Part shown: positions 34,463-43,300 of the stretch, one piece after another
Position numbering within the stretch: the first letter of the stretch is position 1
How the letters are laid out: each line of letters opens with the position of its first letter
Source of the DNA: Psychroflexus aestuariivivens
GTDB taxonomy: Bacteria > Bacteroidota > Bacteroidia > Flavobacteriales > Flavobacteriaceae
DNA length: 64,000 bases
Assembly: GCF_004010055.1 (NCBI RefSeq)
Contig: NZ_RQVT01000051.1
Coordinates: 62,001-126,000, forward strand
Direction: 5' to 3'
Program-made: the position numbers and the translations under genes
Notes under the pieces: generated by a model
Databases searched by the model: none
What the model was told of the DNA's origin: nothing
What the model saw: the letters and a program-made list of their open reading frames with translations, nothing else

Positions 34463-34681
34463 ATGATAACTAAAAAAGAATTAAAAGACTTAGGTTTTAC
34501 TGAAATTAATCCGCTCGAAAATAATTCCATTGATTTACATCATACTAACAAAGAAAAATTTCCTTTTAAAATTAACCTTTCAGCTCATGGAATAGCTCAA
34601 CCTATTTTGCCTAAAGCAAAAGGCGATATGTTTAGAGATATCAATAAACTCAAAGACTGGTTATCTTTAAATTTTAGTTAA
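34463..34681 (+). CDS. Small protein following res, unknown
   Basis: From the ATG at 34463 it is 72 aa (ITKKELKDLGFTEINPLENNS...). A start at 34430 would sit inside res. It lies 13 bp after res and before the cargo terminator, so it is co-transcribed with the R-M genes. It could be an accessory or immunity protein; no family recognised. Confidence 0.6.
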   Translation: MITKKELKDLGFTEINPLENNSIDLHHTNKEKFPFKINLSAHGIAQPILPKAKGDMFRDINKLKDWLSLNFS

Positions 34682-34703
34682 ACATCATTTTTACTAATAT
34701 GAT

Positions 34704-34735
34704 TAAAACCCGCCCCACCATAAGCGGTTTTTTTT
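34704..34735 (+). terminator. Terminator closing cargo block 2
   Basis: AAAACCCGC (34705-34713) pairs, with one bulge, with GCGGTTTT (34724-34731), followed by a T run to 34735. It isolates the R-M operon from the phage head operon that starts just downstream. Confidence 0.75.
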
Positions 34736-34746
34736 GTGTGTAACTT

Positions 34747-34790
34747 ATTATTTAGAAACATTCTAAATAATCTTAAAAGATTTAAATTTG
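34747..34790 (+). promoter_or_regulatory. Head-operon promoter with perfect palindrome
   Basis: ATTATTTAGAA-ACA-TTCTAAATAAT (34747-34771) is an 11-bp perfect palindrome. It is followed 12 bp later by TAAATTTG (34783-34790), an exact -7 box, 30 bp before the first head gene. The palindrome covers the place of the -33 element, so it is likely an activator or repressor site. The same palindrome is at 5734 and 48714. Confidence 0.75.
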
Positions 34791-34820
34791 TCTAGAACGA
34801 ACAATTTAAATCTAATTCTT

Positions 34821-35492
34821 ATGTCAGTAGAAGTTAAAAGGATCAAGGAAAGACTGAAGGCCAAATTCCCGAAAGTCAACTTATCCAAAAAAAGGATTGA
34901 CGAAATCTCGGCAAGACTTGCAAAGAAACCGGATGACGATGCGGATGATACTGCGATTGATGAAGTAATTCAAGATGCCAATGACTTCATGCCTTTTGAG
35001 GACATTGCACGCGAAGATGATCGTGTGAGAAATCTTGAGAAAAAAGCCAATCAAAAGCAGGACCCAAATCCTAGTGACGGTGAAGATCCTAAAACTCCTA
35101 GCGAAAACGATGATGATGAAGACGATGATGGTAATGTCCCGAAATGGGCAAAATCATTAATCGACAGTAACAAAAAACTGTCAACAGAGCTTCAGGAAAT
35201 CAAAAAAGGGAAAGTCATTGAGACTAAAACCAAATCCGCTAGAGAGTTGTTTGATGAAAACGAAACCTTTAAGTCGCTTAAAGACAAGAACAAAGATTTC
35301 TTTTTCAGACAAATCAACGTTGAATCAGAAACACCAGTTGAGGAACAAATTGAATCTTTAGAGAGTGAGTACAAAGATTTGGTACAAACTCAAAAAGACA
35401 ATGGCAGTTATGCCGGAACGCCTCCAGCTAGTGGAACTGATGTTGACAAACCTTCTGACGAAGAAGTAGATTCAGTTGTAGAAAATCTTTAA
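34821..35492 (+). CDS. Putative capsid scaffolding protein
   Basis: The ATG at 34821 gives 223 aa; the longer ORF from 34788 starts at the predicted transcription start and is rejected. It is very acidic and helical: N-terminal helices (KRIKERLKAKFPKVNLSKKRIDEISARL), a D/E-rich linker (ENDDDEDDDGN), and a coiled coil (SLIDSNKKLSTELQEIKKGK). Position right before the decoration and capsid genes, plus charge and helicity, fits an internal scaffold. No protease motif seen. Confidence 0.6.
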   Translation: MSVEVKRIKERLKAKFPKVNLSKKRIDEISARLAKKPDDDADDTAIDEVIQDANDFMPFEDIAREDDRVRNLEKKANQKQDPNPSDGEDPKTPSENDDDEDDDGNVPKWAKSLIDSNKKLSTELQEIKKGKVIETKTKSARELFDENETFKSLKDKNKDFFFRQINVESETPVEEQIESLESEYKDLVQTQKDNGSYAGTPPASGTDVDKPSDEEVDSVVENL

Positions 35493-35509
35493 TCTAAAAA
35501 GACAAGAAA

Positions 35510-35908
35510 ATGCCAGAAGCAAATTTAACGCGTAGTTCTGCTGTCAATACCAGTGATGATTCAATCATCATTCAGGAATTGATCGAGGATATTCCAGGCG
35601 GAAGAACGCTAGATGTCGAAGGATTCGGCAAAGATGTTATTCAGGCAGGTCACACCATCATTGAAAATGATGAGACAGGCGCATTAAAACCAATGCCACT
35701 AAATGGCGCTGGAGATGATTACGCCGCTAAACCTGCAAACCACACCTATGTAGGTGTTTTGGTTGGAACTGTACTTACCAAAAAGCCATTGGCTTCAGTT
35801 ATGGTAAGAGGAACTGTAAATGAGGAAGCCGCAAAGAATGCTGGTCTACCAAGTTATACAAGTGCAATGAAGTCAGCTATAGCCTTAGTTCGATTTACTA
35901 AAAACTAA
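35510..35908 (+). CDS. Putative head decoration protein
   Basis: This 132-aa protein sits directly before the major capsid gene, where decoration (gpD-like) proteins are common. Beta-rich, with GHTIIENDETGALKPMPL and a HTYVGVLVGTVLTKKPLASVMVRGTVNEEAAKNAG segment; the VRGTVN(E)EA pattern is typical of capsid-stabilising decoration proteins that report 'vmv-rGtvn'. Likely binds the capsid outer surface. Confidence 0.65.
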   Translation: MPEANLTRSSAVNTSDDSIIIQELIEDIPGGRTLDVEGFGKDVIQAGHTIIENDETGALKPMPLNGAGDDYAAKPANHTYVGVLVGTVLTKKPLASVMVRGTVNEEAAKNAGLPSYTSAMKSAIALVRFTKN

Positions 35909-35917
35909 TAGATCATT

Positions 35918-37213
35918 ATGGAAAAATCTCTTTTCAAACAATATGTAGACAAATGGTTCAAGCCTATTGTCTCTAAAGTCGTTGAGAAAATCAACGGAAA
36001 GGAAGCCGAACTGACTTACATGTGGCGAAGTATGCTTAAAAAAGTGTATTCGCCAACATTGAAGTGGAGTTCACTCTCAAGCAACAATACACACATTGCC
36101 GCTGATGTTGTTTCTATGAATTCAAGCCTGCCATTGAAAAAGCGTGATTCACTCAGAAAAGCTGAAGGCGACATTCCAAAGATTGGAATGAAGCTGGCTT
36201 TAGATGAACGCACAATGACAGATTTGGATATTCTGGAAAGAACCAATCAGAACAATGACCGTACAAATGAAATCATCAAAAAGTTATTTGGTGATACCAA
36301 AAAGTGTACAGTTGGTGTATTGGAGCAATTGGAATTCATGTTTCTGCAAGCCTTATCCACAGGTGTAACTGTCATTGAGGACAAAGACAAAAACACAGGT
36401 ATCGGCATCAGAATTGATTTTGGCCATCCAAAAGAAAACAAATTCGGTGCAGAAAAGCCTTGGTCAGATAATGATTCTGCTAAAGTTGTTTCAGACATTG
36501 AGCGTATCATGGACAGAGCCAGTGAGAAAGGACACACGCCAAGATACTTGCTTATGGATCGCGGAACTTTCAAAAACCTGAGAAAAAATCCTGAGGTTAA
36601 AGAATTGTTTGCCGCTTCTATGGGTTTTGCAGGGCAGAACATTCCAACACCGACTTTAAGTCAAGTCAATGATGTGATGAGTGACAATTATAATTTAGAA
36701 ATTGTGATCATTGATCGTTCTGTTGCTTTCGAAAAGAATGGCAAAAGAACTTCTGTGAAGCCATGGGCGAAAAACGTCGTTGTATTCTTAGATTCTATGG
36801 ATGTTGGAGACTTATCCTGGGGAACTTTAGCTGAAGAAAATCATCCAGTAAGTCAAGTGTCTTATCAAAAAGCAGATGATTTTATTTTGCTATCCAAGTA
36901 TCATAAAAACGATCCACTTCAGGAGTTCACATCTTCTCAAGCTTTAGCCGTTCCGGTGATTCATAATGTAGATTCTATTTACATGTTGGATTCAGAGGAA
37001 GCTGAAACTGAAGAACAAACTGAAGGCGATTCAGTTTTCAATTATGAAGGCACAGATTATACAAAATCTAGTGTAGTAGCTGCGATTAATCTTGCAAATG
37101 AAGATTTGAAAGCTAAAGCGACCAATGCGGATTCTACACTTCAAACTAAGATCAATAAGCTTTCTGAAGCTGAAATCGAAGTGTTTGAAGAAAACATCGA
37201 AGAACCAGCATAA
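35918..37213 (+). CDS. Major capsid protein
   Basis: A 431-aa protein in the canonical position after scaffold/decoration genes. It has an HK97-type feel: a long N-terminal helical arm, then SLPLKKRDSLRKAEGDIPKIGMKLALDE, and a P/A-domain part with RYLLMDRGTFKNLRKNPEVKELFA and VVFLDSMDVGDLSWG. The C-terminal 50 residues (YEGTDYTKSSVVAAINLANEDLKAKA) form an extra helical tail. Major capsid assignment is by order, size and overall pattern. Confidence 0.8.
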   Translation: MEKSLFKQYVDKWFKPIVSKVVEKINGKEAELTYMWRSMLKKVYSPTLKWSSLSSNNTHIAADVVSMNSSLPLKKRDSLRKAEGDIPKIGMKLALDERTMTDLDILERTNQNNDRTNEIIKKLFGDTKKCTVGVLEQLEFMFLQALSTGVTVIEDKDKNTGIGIRIDFGHPKENKFGAEKPWSDNDSAKVVSDIERIMDRASEKGHTPRYLLMDRGTFKNLRKNPEVKELFAASMGFAGQNIPTPTLSQVNDVMSDNYNLEIVIIDRSVAFEKNGKRTSVKPWAKNVVVFLDSMDVGDLSWGTLAEENHPVSQVSYQKADDFILLSKYHKNDPLQEFTSSQALAVPVIHNVDSIYMLDSEEAETEEQTEGDSVFNYEGTDYTKSSVVAAINLANEDLKAKATNADSTLQTKINKLSEAEIEVFEENIEEPA

Positions 37214-37225
37214 TACGTTTGATGT

Positions 37226-37798
37226 ATGTATAGCCCAGAAGTTATTCAGAATTTAAAAAACAGAATTGGATTTGGCAAATCAAGTCTTCCAATTGAAGTC
37301 GATGAAAGTAATGTAGATGGAACCACAGGTAGAACATTTGCATTTTATCACAGGCTTGTCAATCCGAAAAACATCTACATGACTATGGATGAAATTGAAG
37401 CTTCGCAAACGAAGTTCAACGCATTCCTGGATCAACTCAAACTAGATGTCACAAAATCTGTTTTGACTGAATTACTTCATAAAAATGAATATTATCGGAG
37501 TAGTAAAGACTACTCCGATATTATCATTGATAAGGCTGAAATCTTTGATGATTGCATCGGTTACAATATGGCCATCACTTGCATAGAAATGTTGATCAGT
37601 TCATCTAGAATTAATCAACAACAACGCAACGCTGAATTGAAATATGACAAACTCAAAATTGAGTTGGAAGGCTTCAAAGATTCCAAAGGCAATCAAATCG
37701 CCAATGGATTGACAAGCAAATACAGTCAGGCCATTAAAGATGCTTCCAAAATATTATTCCCAGATGGTTTAAGAATTCGAAGCCCTAAAGTTTGGTAA
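37226..37798 (+). CDS. Head-tail connector-like protein
   Basis: A 190-aa, mainly helical protein next to the capsid gene. NLKNRIGFGKSSLPIEVDESN and a helical body (QQQRNAELKYDKLKIELEG) precede the end GLRIRSPKVW. Order suggests an adaptor that docks on the portal. The gene contains a perfect 12-bp hairpin (37493-37520). Confidence 0.6.
   Translation: MYSPEVIQNLKNRIGFGKSSLPIEVDESNVDGTTGRTFAFYHRLVNPKNIYMTMDEIEASQTKFNAFLDQLKLDVTKSVLTELLHKNEYYRSSKDYSDIIIDKAEIFDDCIGYNMAITCIEMLISSSRINQQQRNAELKYDKLKIELEGFKDSKGNQIANGLTSKYSQAIKDASKILFPDGLRIRSPKVW
37493..37520. repeat. Perfect hairpin inside the connector gene
   Basis: TATCGGAGTAGT-AAAG-ACTACTCCGATA: 12-bp arms, 4-base loop, within coding sequence for YRSSKDYSD. 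No T tract follows, so it is not a standard terminator. Could slow transcription, affect mRNA decay, or be chance. Confidence 0.6.
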
Positions 37799-37799
37799 G

Positions 37800-38300
37800 A
37801 TGAATCATACAAAAGAAAATCCTGAAGGAATAGACGAAAAAATTCAGCTGTTGCAAAACAAGCTGTACACTAAGCTAGATTATGATAAAATGACCGCATA
37901 CGGGCGTGTCTATAAGCTTAAAAAAGGTGAAAAGACATTTCCCGCGTTTTTTAAAGAAGGCGATGATTATAAAGATGTGCTTTTGGATGATTCTAAAAAC
38001 TGTCAATTCTTTTTTTTCGAGAATAGCAGAACCAGATACGAATCCCCTTTGAACATCACAGATGTAAAGATCATTTTCCTTTTGAATTTAAAAAACCTAA
38101 AACCAGATATTCCACATCGAGCTGATGAAGAATGCAAAATTGAAATCCAAGAGATTCTAAACAGAATCAAGTTTTTCAAAATAAAAAGCATTGATAAAGG
38201 TCAACGTGCATTGAGTGATTTCATCACAGATTTTCAGGATATGCAACCTTATCACGCTATCAGTTTCAATGGAACATTGAGATATCAAATTAACTGCTAA
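37800..38300 (+). CDS. Neck/tail-completion-like protein
   Basis: A 166-aa protein between the connector and tail-tube genes. It contains DDSKNCQFFFFENSRTRYESPLNITDVKIIFLLNLKNL, an alternating strand pattern, then EIQEILNRIKFFK and a C-terminal YHAISFNGTLRYQINC. By order it should complete the neck or tail end. No family motif recognised. Confidence 0.55.
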   Translation: MNHTKENPEGIDEKIQLLQNKLYTKLDYDKMTAYGRVYKLKKGEKTFPAFFKEGDDYKDVLLDDSKNCQFFFFENSRTRYESPLNITDVKIIFLLNLKNLKPDIPHRADEECKIEIQEILNRIKFFKIKSIDKGQRALSDFITDFQDMQPYHAISFNGTLRYQINC

Positions 38301-38312
38301 AATCATACAATA

Positions 38313-39176
38313 ATGACAGTTGTTAACGAAGTCTGCGGAGCTGAAGGTTCTAAGACTAAAAACACAGGCGGAAAAAAACAGCGCTTAGAAGGTGCTGTCA
38401 GAACCTATGCCTTAGCTAAAGGCAATTTCACTTTTGAATCTATAAAGGATGCCAAAAGCAAAGAGAAATGGGATGAAGCCAAACAAAATAAAGATATCGT
38501 TATTTTCTATGATATCGAAGAGCTCGAGGTCAACAATCGAGAGGAACAGATCACTGAGGGAAGATACTCAGATTACAAAAGCAAGGATGCCATCAAAGGC
38601 GTGAACTACACGCACTATTTGAGTTCTTGTAGCTATGAAGCTTTGAAGTCTTTTGAAAGTTCTGAATACAACCGAGTGTTCAGAATCACAGAAAACAATG
38701 AATTGCTTTGTGTGGTTAAGGATGACGGCAAAGTTCAGGGAGAACCGTTGAATTCTTTCTTAGTTGGAATTAGAAACGATGCACCAGCTGATGGTGTTCC
38801 TAATTGCCAGGTCATGTTGAAATTCAACCCTTACAAGCTTTCAGTTTTAAAACCTGAATTCGACATGTCAGATTACGAAGGTATTTATGATGTGCGTTTA
38901 GAATTGGTGTCTGCTACGGCAACATCAATCAAATTCAAAGCTATGGCGGTTTGCTCATGCAATGCAATCAAAAGTTTTGAAGAAAGTAATGTCGTGGTCA
39001 AAGATGCATCTGGAGCTGTTGAGACAGTATCATTTGTTTCACCAGATCCTGATGGTGTTTATGAAATCACCGGTACAGATTTCGCCAATGGTTATGAGCT
39101 AGACTTGGATGGAGTTATAGCGCAAACCGAAATCATGTATGAATCTGAAGCGCCACTTTCAATTCAGCTAGACTAA
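38313..39176 (+). CDS. Putative major tail (tube) protein
   Basis: A 287-aa protein in the tail-tube position, two to three genes before the tape measure. It is beta-rich, with YDIEELEVNNREEQITEGRYSDY and FLVGIRNDAPADGVPNCQVMLKFNPY. A C-terminal part (CNAIKSFEESNVVVKDASGAVETVSFVSPDPDG) looks like an Ig-like add-on. Tube proteins of siphoviruses are of this size. One-base overlap with the next gene. Confidence 0.65.
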   Translation: MTVVNEVCGAEGSKTKNTGGKKQRLEGAVRTYALAKGNFTFESIKDAKSKEKWDEAKQNKDIVIFYDIEELEVNNREEQITEGRYSDYKSKDAIKGVNYTHYLSSCSYEALKSFESSEYNRVFRITENNELLCVVKDDGKVQGEPLNSFLVGIRNDAPADGVPNCQVMLKFNPYKLSVLKPEFDMSDYEGIYDVRLELVSATATSIKFKAMAVCSCNAIKSFEESNVVVKDASGAVETVSFVSPDPDGVYEITGTDFANGYELDLDGVIAQTEIMYESEAPLSIQLD

Positions 39177-39391
39177 TGGCTAGTTACAAAGGGATAAAAT
39201 TCGCAAAGGGGTACAATCGCCCCTTTGACGAATTCAAAAAGGAGTTTGAAAACACTCACGTCTTTAAATCAATTCCATCCAAAGAGCGTGAGGCAGAACT
39301 AAAAAAAGCTCATAAAATCGCTACTAAAAATGTCAAACTTTCTAACAGCAATAAGAAAAGCGGAAAGGCTGACACCACAAAGGATAAGTGA
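39176..39391 (+). CDS. Small basic tail-region protein
   Basis: A 71-aa lysine-rich protein (YKGIKFAKGYNRPFDEFKKEFENTHVF, then KNVKLSNSNKKSGKAD). It shares one base with the tail-tube gene and overlaps the next gene by 62 bp in a different frame. A real gene by packing; function unknown. Confidence 0.55.
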   Translation: MASYKGIKFAKGYNRPFDEFKKEFENTHVFKSIPSKEREAELKKAHKIATKNVKLSNSNKKSGKADTTKDK

Positions 39392-39770
39392 TGAGCTGTT
39401 TGACTTAATACGAAAGATTGAAGATTTATTGGCAAAAATCAATGCCAATACGCTTCATGAACACAGTACAGATGTTGAAGGTAATCCCATTGGTTTTTAT
39501 TCCGCAGGTACCGAAGCCATAACGGGAGGAAGAAAACGAATGGGACAACCTTTTGACCTCAAGGAGTCAGGAGAATTTCTAAACAGTGTTTTTGCACGTG
39601 TAGAAAACCACAGCATTTTCTTTGATGCTACAGACAGCAAGAAAGAAGAAGTGCTTTACAATTTACTTTCTGAGGACATTTTCGGGTTGACAGATGAAAA
39701 CCTTAGAAAAGTGATTGATGAAAAAATATTGCCTTCATTTTTAAAATACCTCAAGCACAATTTGTTTTGA
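39330..39770 (+). CDS. Tail assembly region protein 1
   Basis: A 146-aa protein upstream of the tape measure gene. It begins with a helical stretch (SNFLTAIRKAERLTPQRISDELFDLIRKIEDLLAKINANTL), then GGRKRMGQPFDLKESGEFLNSVFARV, reminiscent of small tail-terminator-type proteins. The only in-frame ATG is at 39330, inside the previous gene. Ends in a TTGA overlap with the next gene. Confidence 0.55.
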   Translation: MSNFLTAIRKAERLTPQRISDELFDLIRKIEDLLAKINANTLHEHSTDVEGNPIGFYSAGTEAITGGRKRMGQPFDLKESGEFLNSVFARVENHSIFFDATDSKKEEVLYNLLSEDIFGLTDENLRKVIDEKILPSFLKYLKHNLF

Positions 39771-40369
39771 TTTACGATAGCTTAGATATCATTCCAGTTA
39801 AACTGTTTTTCAAGATTTTGGAGACAGGAGAAACAAATTTGTTGGCCACAGAACAAACAGATAAGGATCTTGATACACTCTGGGAAAAACTAGAGAATGA
39901 ACATGAAAGCCTAAATCAAAACAATAAAGCATCCAAGATTTTTAATCTATATCAAAAGATGGAATCTTTATCCTCAAAGTACAATGCCATCAATTTAGGA
40001 ATTCGTGTGCTTTGGAAATATTATGATCATGAGTTAGCAGACATGCTGAATGATTATGGTTATAAATTCAATCATTCATCAAAATCTAAAAATTCAAATC
40101 AATATGAAAAGGATTTGGATAAGATCAGTAGAGAAAGTGAAGCTATTTTAAATAAGATTTCACAGCTCAAAAACAAACTTCCAAAAAAGCAAACATCAAA
40201 GAAAACCAATCTGGATGAAACCATTTTAAACTATTCAGCATTTACAGGTTCAGGCTTTATCGATACTAATAAAATAACTGTAACTCAATATTATGCCTTG
40301 ATCAAAATTGGCAATGAAAAGCTAAAAACTTTAGAAACCAACAAACCTAAAAAAAATGGCAGAAGGTAA
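39767..40369 (+). CDS. Tail assembly chaperone-like protein
   Basis: A 200-aa protein directly before the tape measure. It starts at a TTG that overlaps the preceding TGA (TTGA, 39767-39770); the next in-frame Met is about 65 residues in. The sequence is helical with EKDLDKISRESEAILNKISQLKNKL. This is the position of the paired tail chaperones (G/GT in lambda), so the weak start may reflect coupling or a programmed frameshift. It overlaps the tape measure gene by 14 bp. Confidence 0.55.
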   Translation: MIYDSLDIIPVKLFFKILETGETNLLATEQTDKDLDTLWEKLENEHESLNQNNKASKIFNLYQKMESLSSKYNAINLGIRVLWKYYDHELADMLNDYGYKFNHSSKSKNSNQYEKDLDKISRESEAILNKISQLKNKLPKKQTSKKTNLDETILNYSAFTGSGFIDTNKITVTQYYALIKIGNEKLKTLETNKPKKNGRR

Positions 40370-43300
40370 GATCACAAGAGAAGATATTGTCGATGATCGG
40401 GTACTCAATCTAGGTAAAGAATATGCTGAAAGTTTGAATCCTGCCATTCGTGCTAATCAAGAATGGGTCAATTCTTTTGATGAAATCAAACAATCTGCTT
40501 TAGAATATGCCAAATTAGAAAAGAGTTTTAAGGCTTCTAAAAACAGAAAGAATCTAATTGCACTTCAAAAAGAAGAGGAAAAACTAAGAAAACAAACCGC
40601 AGATGCTCTAAAAGCTGAGGAAGCTGCTAGAGAAAAAACAGCTAAAGCCGTAAAAGCTGAACAAGAAGCCCAGGCTAAAGCAAAAAAGGTAATTCAGGAA
40701 GAGGAAAGGATTAGAAAACAATTAGCTGATGCCATCAGATCTGAAGAAAAGGCAAAGCAAGCTGGTCTTGATACTGAACGCAAAGAACTTCAACTCAAAA
40801 GACAAAAAGAGCGCGCTCAAAAGAAAACTAAAAAACTCACTATTGCGGAACGTGAGGATTTAAAACTACTCAATAGAAATAAGCGTGAAGCGGCAAAAAT
40901 GTCGTCTACACTTGCTACGGAATACGAAAAGCAAAGTGTAAAATTAATACAATTAAAACGTGAGTACAAAGGTCTAGCAATGGAGGAGGGCGAAGCCTCC
41001 AAAGAAGCTAAAGACCTCCTTCGTGATATAACCAATCTTGATAATAAACTTAAAAAAGTTGACTCAAGTGTTGGCGAATTTCAGCGCAATGTTGGAAATT
41101 ATCCAAGTGCTTTAAAACATGCTGGTGCAGCTGCTAGAAATTTAGCCACACAAATGGGTGTTTTGGGTGGTCTAGATTTGACTTTCAGAGTACTCAGAGA
41201 TGCTACGAGACGAGTAAGGGAGTTTGATTTTGAGATGAACAAACTTGCAGGTATCGCCGGCACAACTCGTAAGGAACTTAAAGATGTTCAAAGTGTCATT
41301 ATTTCGGTTGCTAGCTCTAGTCCAAAAACTTCAAATGAAGTCGCAAAACTGGCCACTTCATTGTTTTCATTAGGTAAAACTAAAGAAGAAGTAAAAGCAC
41401 TGACACCTGTAGTTAATGATTTATCAATTGCACTAAATACAACATCAGATGAAGCTGGGGAATTCCTGGTACAAACTTTAAATGCATTTGACAAAAGTGC
41501 CGAAAGTGGTGAAGAATTCGCAGATATTATTGCGAATGTTAGAACATCGACAGCATTAAACTTTCAAAGAATTCGTGATGCTATGGGCTATGTAGCACCA
41601 ACAGCGAATGCGCTGAATTTGACACTTCAAAGAACTGCAGGTATCATAGGTACTTTAAATGATAACGGAATTAAAGCAGCCAGAGCAGGTCGGTTAATGA
41701 ACACCTCATTTACAAGATTAAATGACAGGGGTTTAGGCTTGGATGAAGCTTTAGAAAGAATCAATAATTCGCAAGATAGATTAATGACATCTACTAAGTT
41801 ATTTGGTGCTGAATCTTCCACATTAGGATTGATCCTAGCCGATAATATTGATAAAGTAGATGCCTACGAGAAAGAATTTGATCAAGCTGGAGGTAGTCTT
41901 AAAAAATTGACTGATGAGCAGATGAAGTCATTAGACAATCAAATAGCTATGTTAGAATCTAGCTGGGAATCTTTCATTTTATCCTTAGAAAATGGTGAAG
42001 GAACATTATCAAAAGTATTCAAACGAAGTCTGGATATCTTAAAAAACATGGTTGATGGAATGACTGAATTGTCAAAAAGTGAAGAACAGTTAAGGGATAA
42101 AACTTATAACAAAATATTACAGGATCGACTAAAATATTATAAGAGTTGGACCAACGAAGAAAATAAAAGAGCTGTAGCTCAAAAGGATATGAAAAATGCT
42201 CAAAATGAACAAATAAAATTGATGAAAGAAATGAGCAGATTGCAATCCGAAATAGATAATAAATGGAACTCTGCATTAGAAATTAGCGATTATAAAGAGG
42301 ATTTAAAAGAAGTCAACAAAGAATACCAAAGAAACAAAGCTACAATTGAAGCAACAAATCAAGTCTTATCTGAAATGAATAGTTCTGATGATGGCAATGA
42401 TGATAGTAATTCTGAAAAAATAGAAGAGGAAGCTAGATCGGTAGCATTTCTTAAAGGAAAAATTCAAGAATTAAAAGATGAACAACAAAAGTTAACGATT
42501 TCAGATAAAAGTAGATCTGTTCAAATCAATAATAAAATCAAAGCCTATGAAGATGAAATTGATGCAATTCTAGGCGTTAAAGAAGCTAATGAAGAAACTA
42601 AATTAAGTGAAGAGGAATTGCAAAAATTCAGACTAGAAAGACAAATCACGCTCAACAATGAACTTTTAAAAAGTGATAAGTCAAGTTTTGAAGAAAAACA
42701 AAAAGCGCTTCAAAATCGGTATGACGATGAAATCGAATTGGCAATTCTGAACACCAATGAACAGTCAAATTTGTTTGATCATTTGAGTGATGAAGAAATC
42801 AATGCAATAAAAAAGACAGGAAAAGCTTCAGAAGACATCAGAGCAAATCTGAATGACAGACAAATTCTTGCTTTAGAGAAATTCCTAGAAAAGCGTAGGC
42901 AACTCATTAATGAATCTGAAAATACATCAGATCAACTGGATGTTGAAAAAATCCAACAAGAAGCCAAAAGAGCACAGAACATCCAGCAAACTGCGATGGA
43001 AAATGAAATTAGGTTGGAAAATGAAGCTTTTCAAGCTAAAGAAGGAGTTTATGAAAATGAAGTTAATGCCGCAGAACTCAGAGAAAGAAGAATTGCAGAA
43101 ATAAAAAAGAAGTATGCAGAGGAAGGTCTTCAAACACAACTTAAAGCTGTTGAACAATTATTAGCTAATGAAGAATTAAGCAAAGACAAACGCATTCAAT
43201 ATGAGCGACAAGTTGCTGAAATCAAACGTGACTTGTCCGAATTGTCAACTAAAAATAAAAAGGAAAAAGATAAAGAAGAGGTATCATCAGTTTATGCAAA

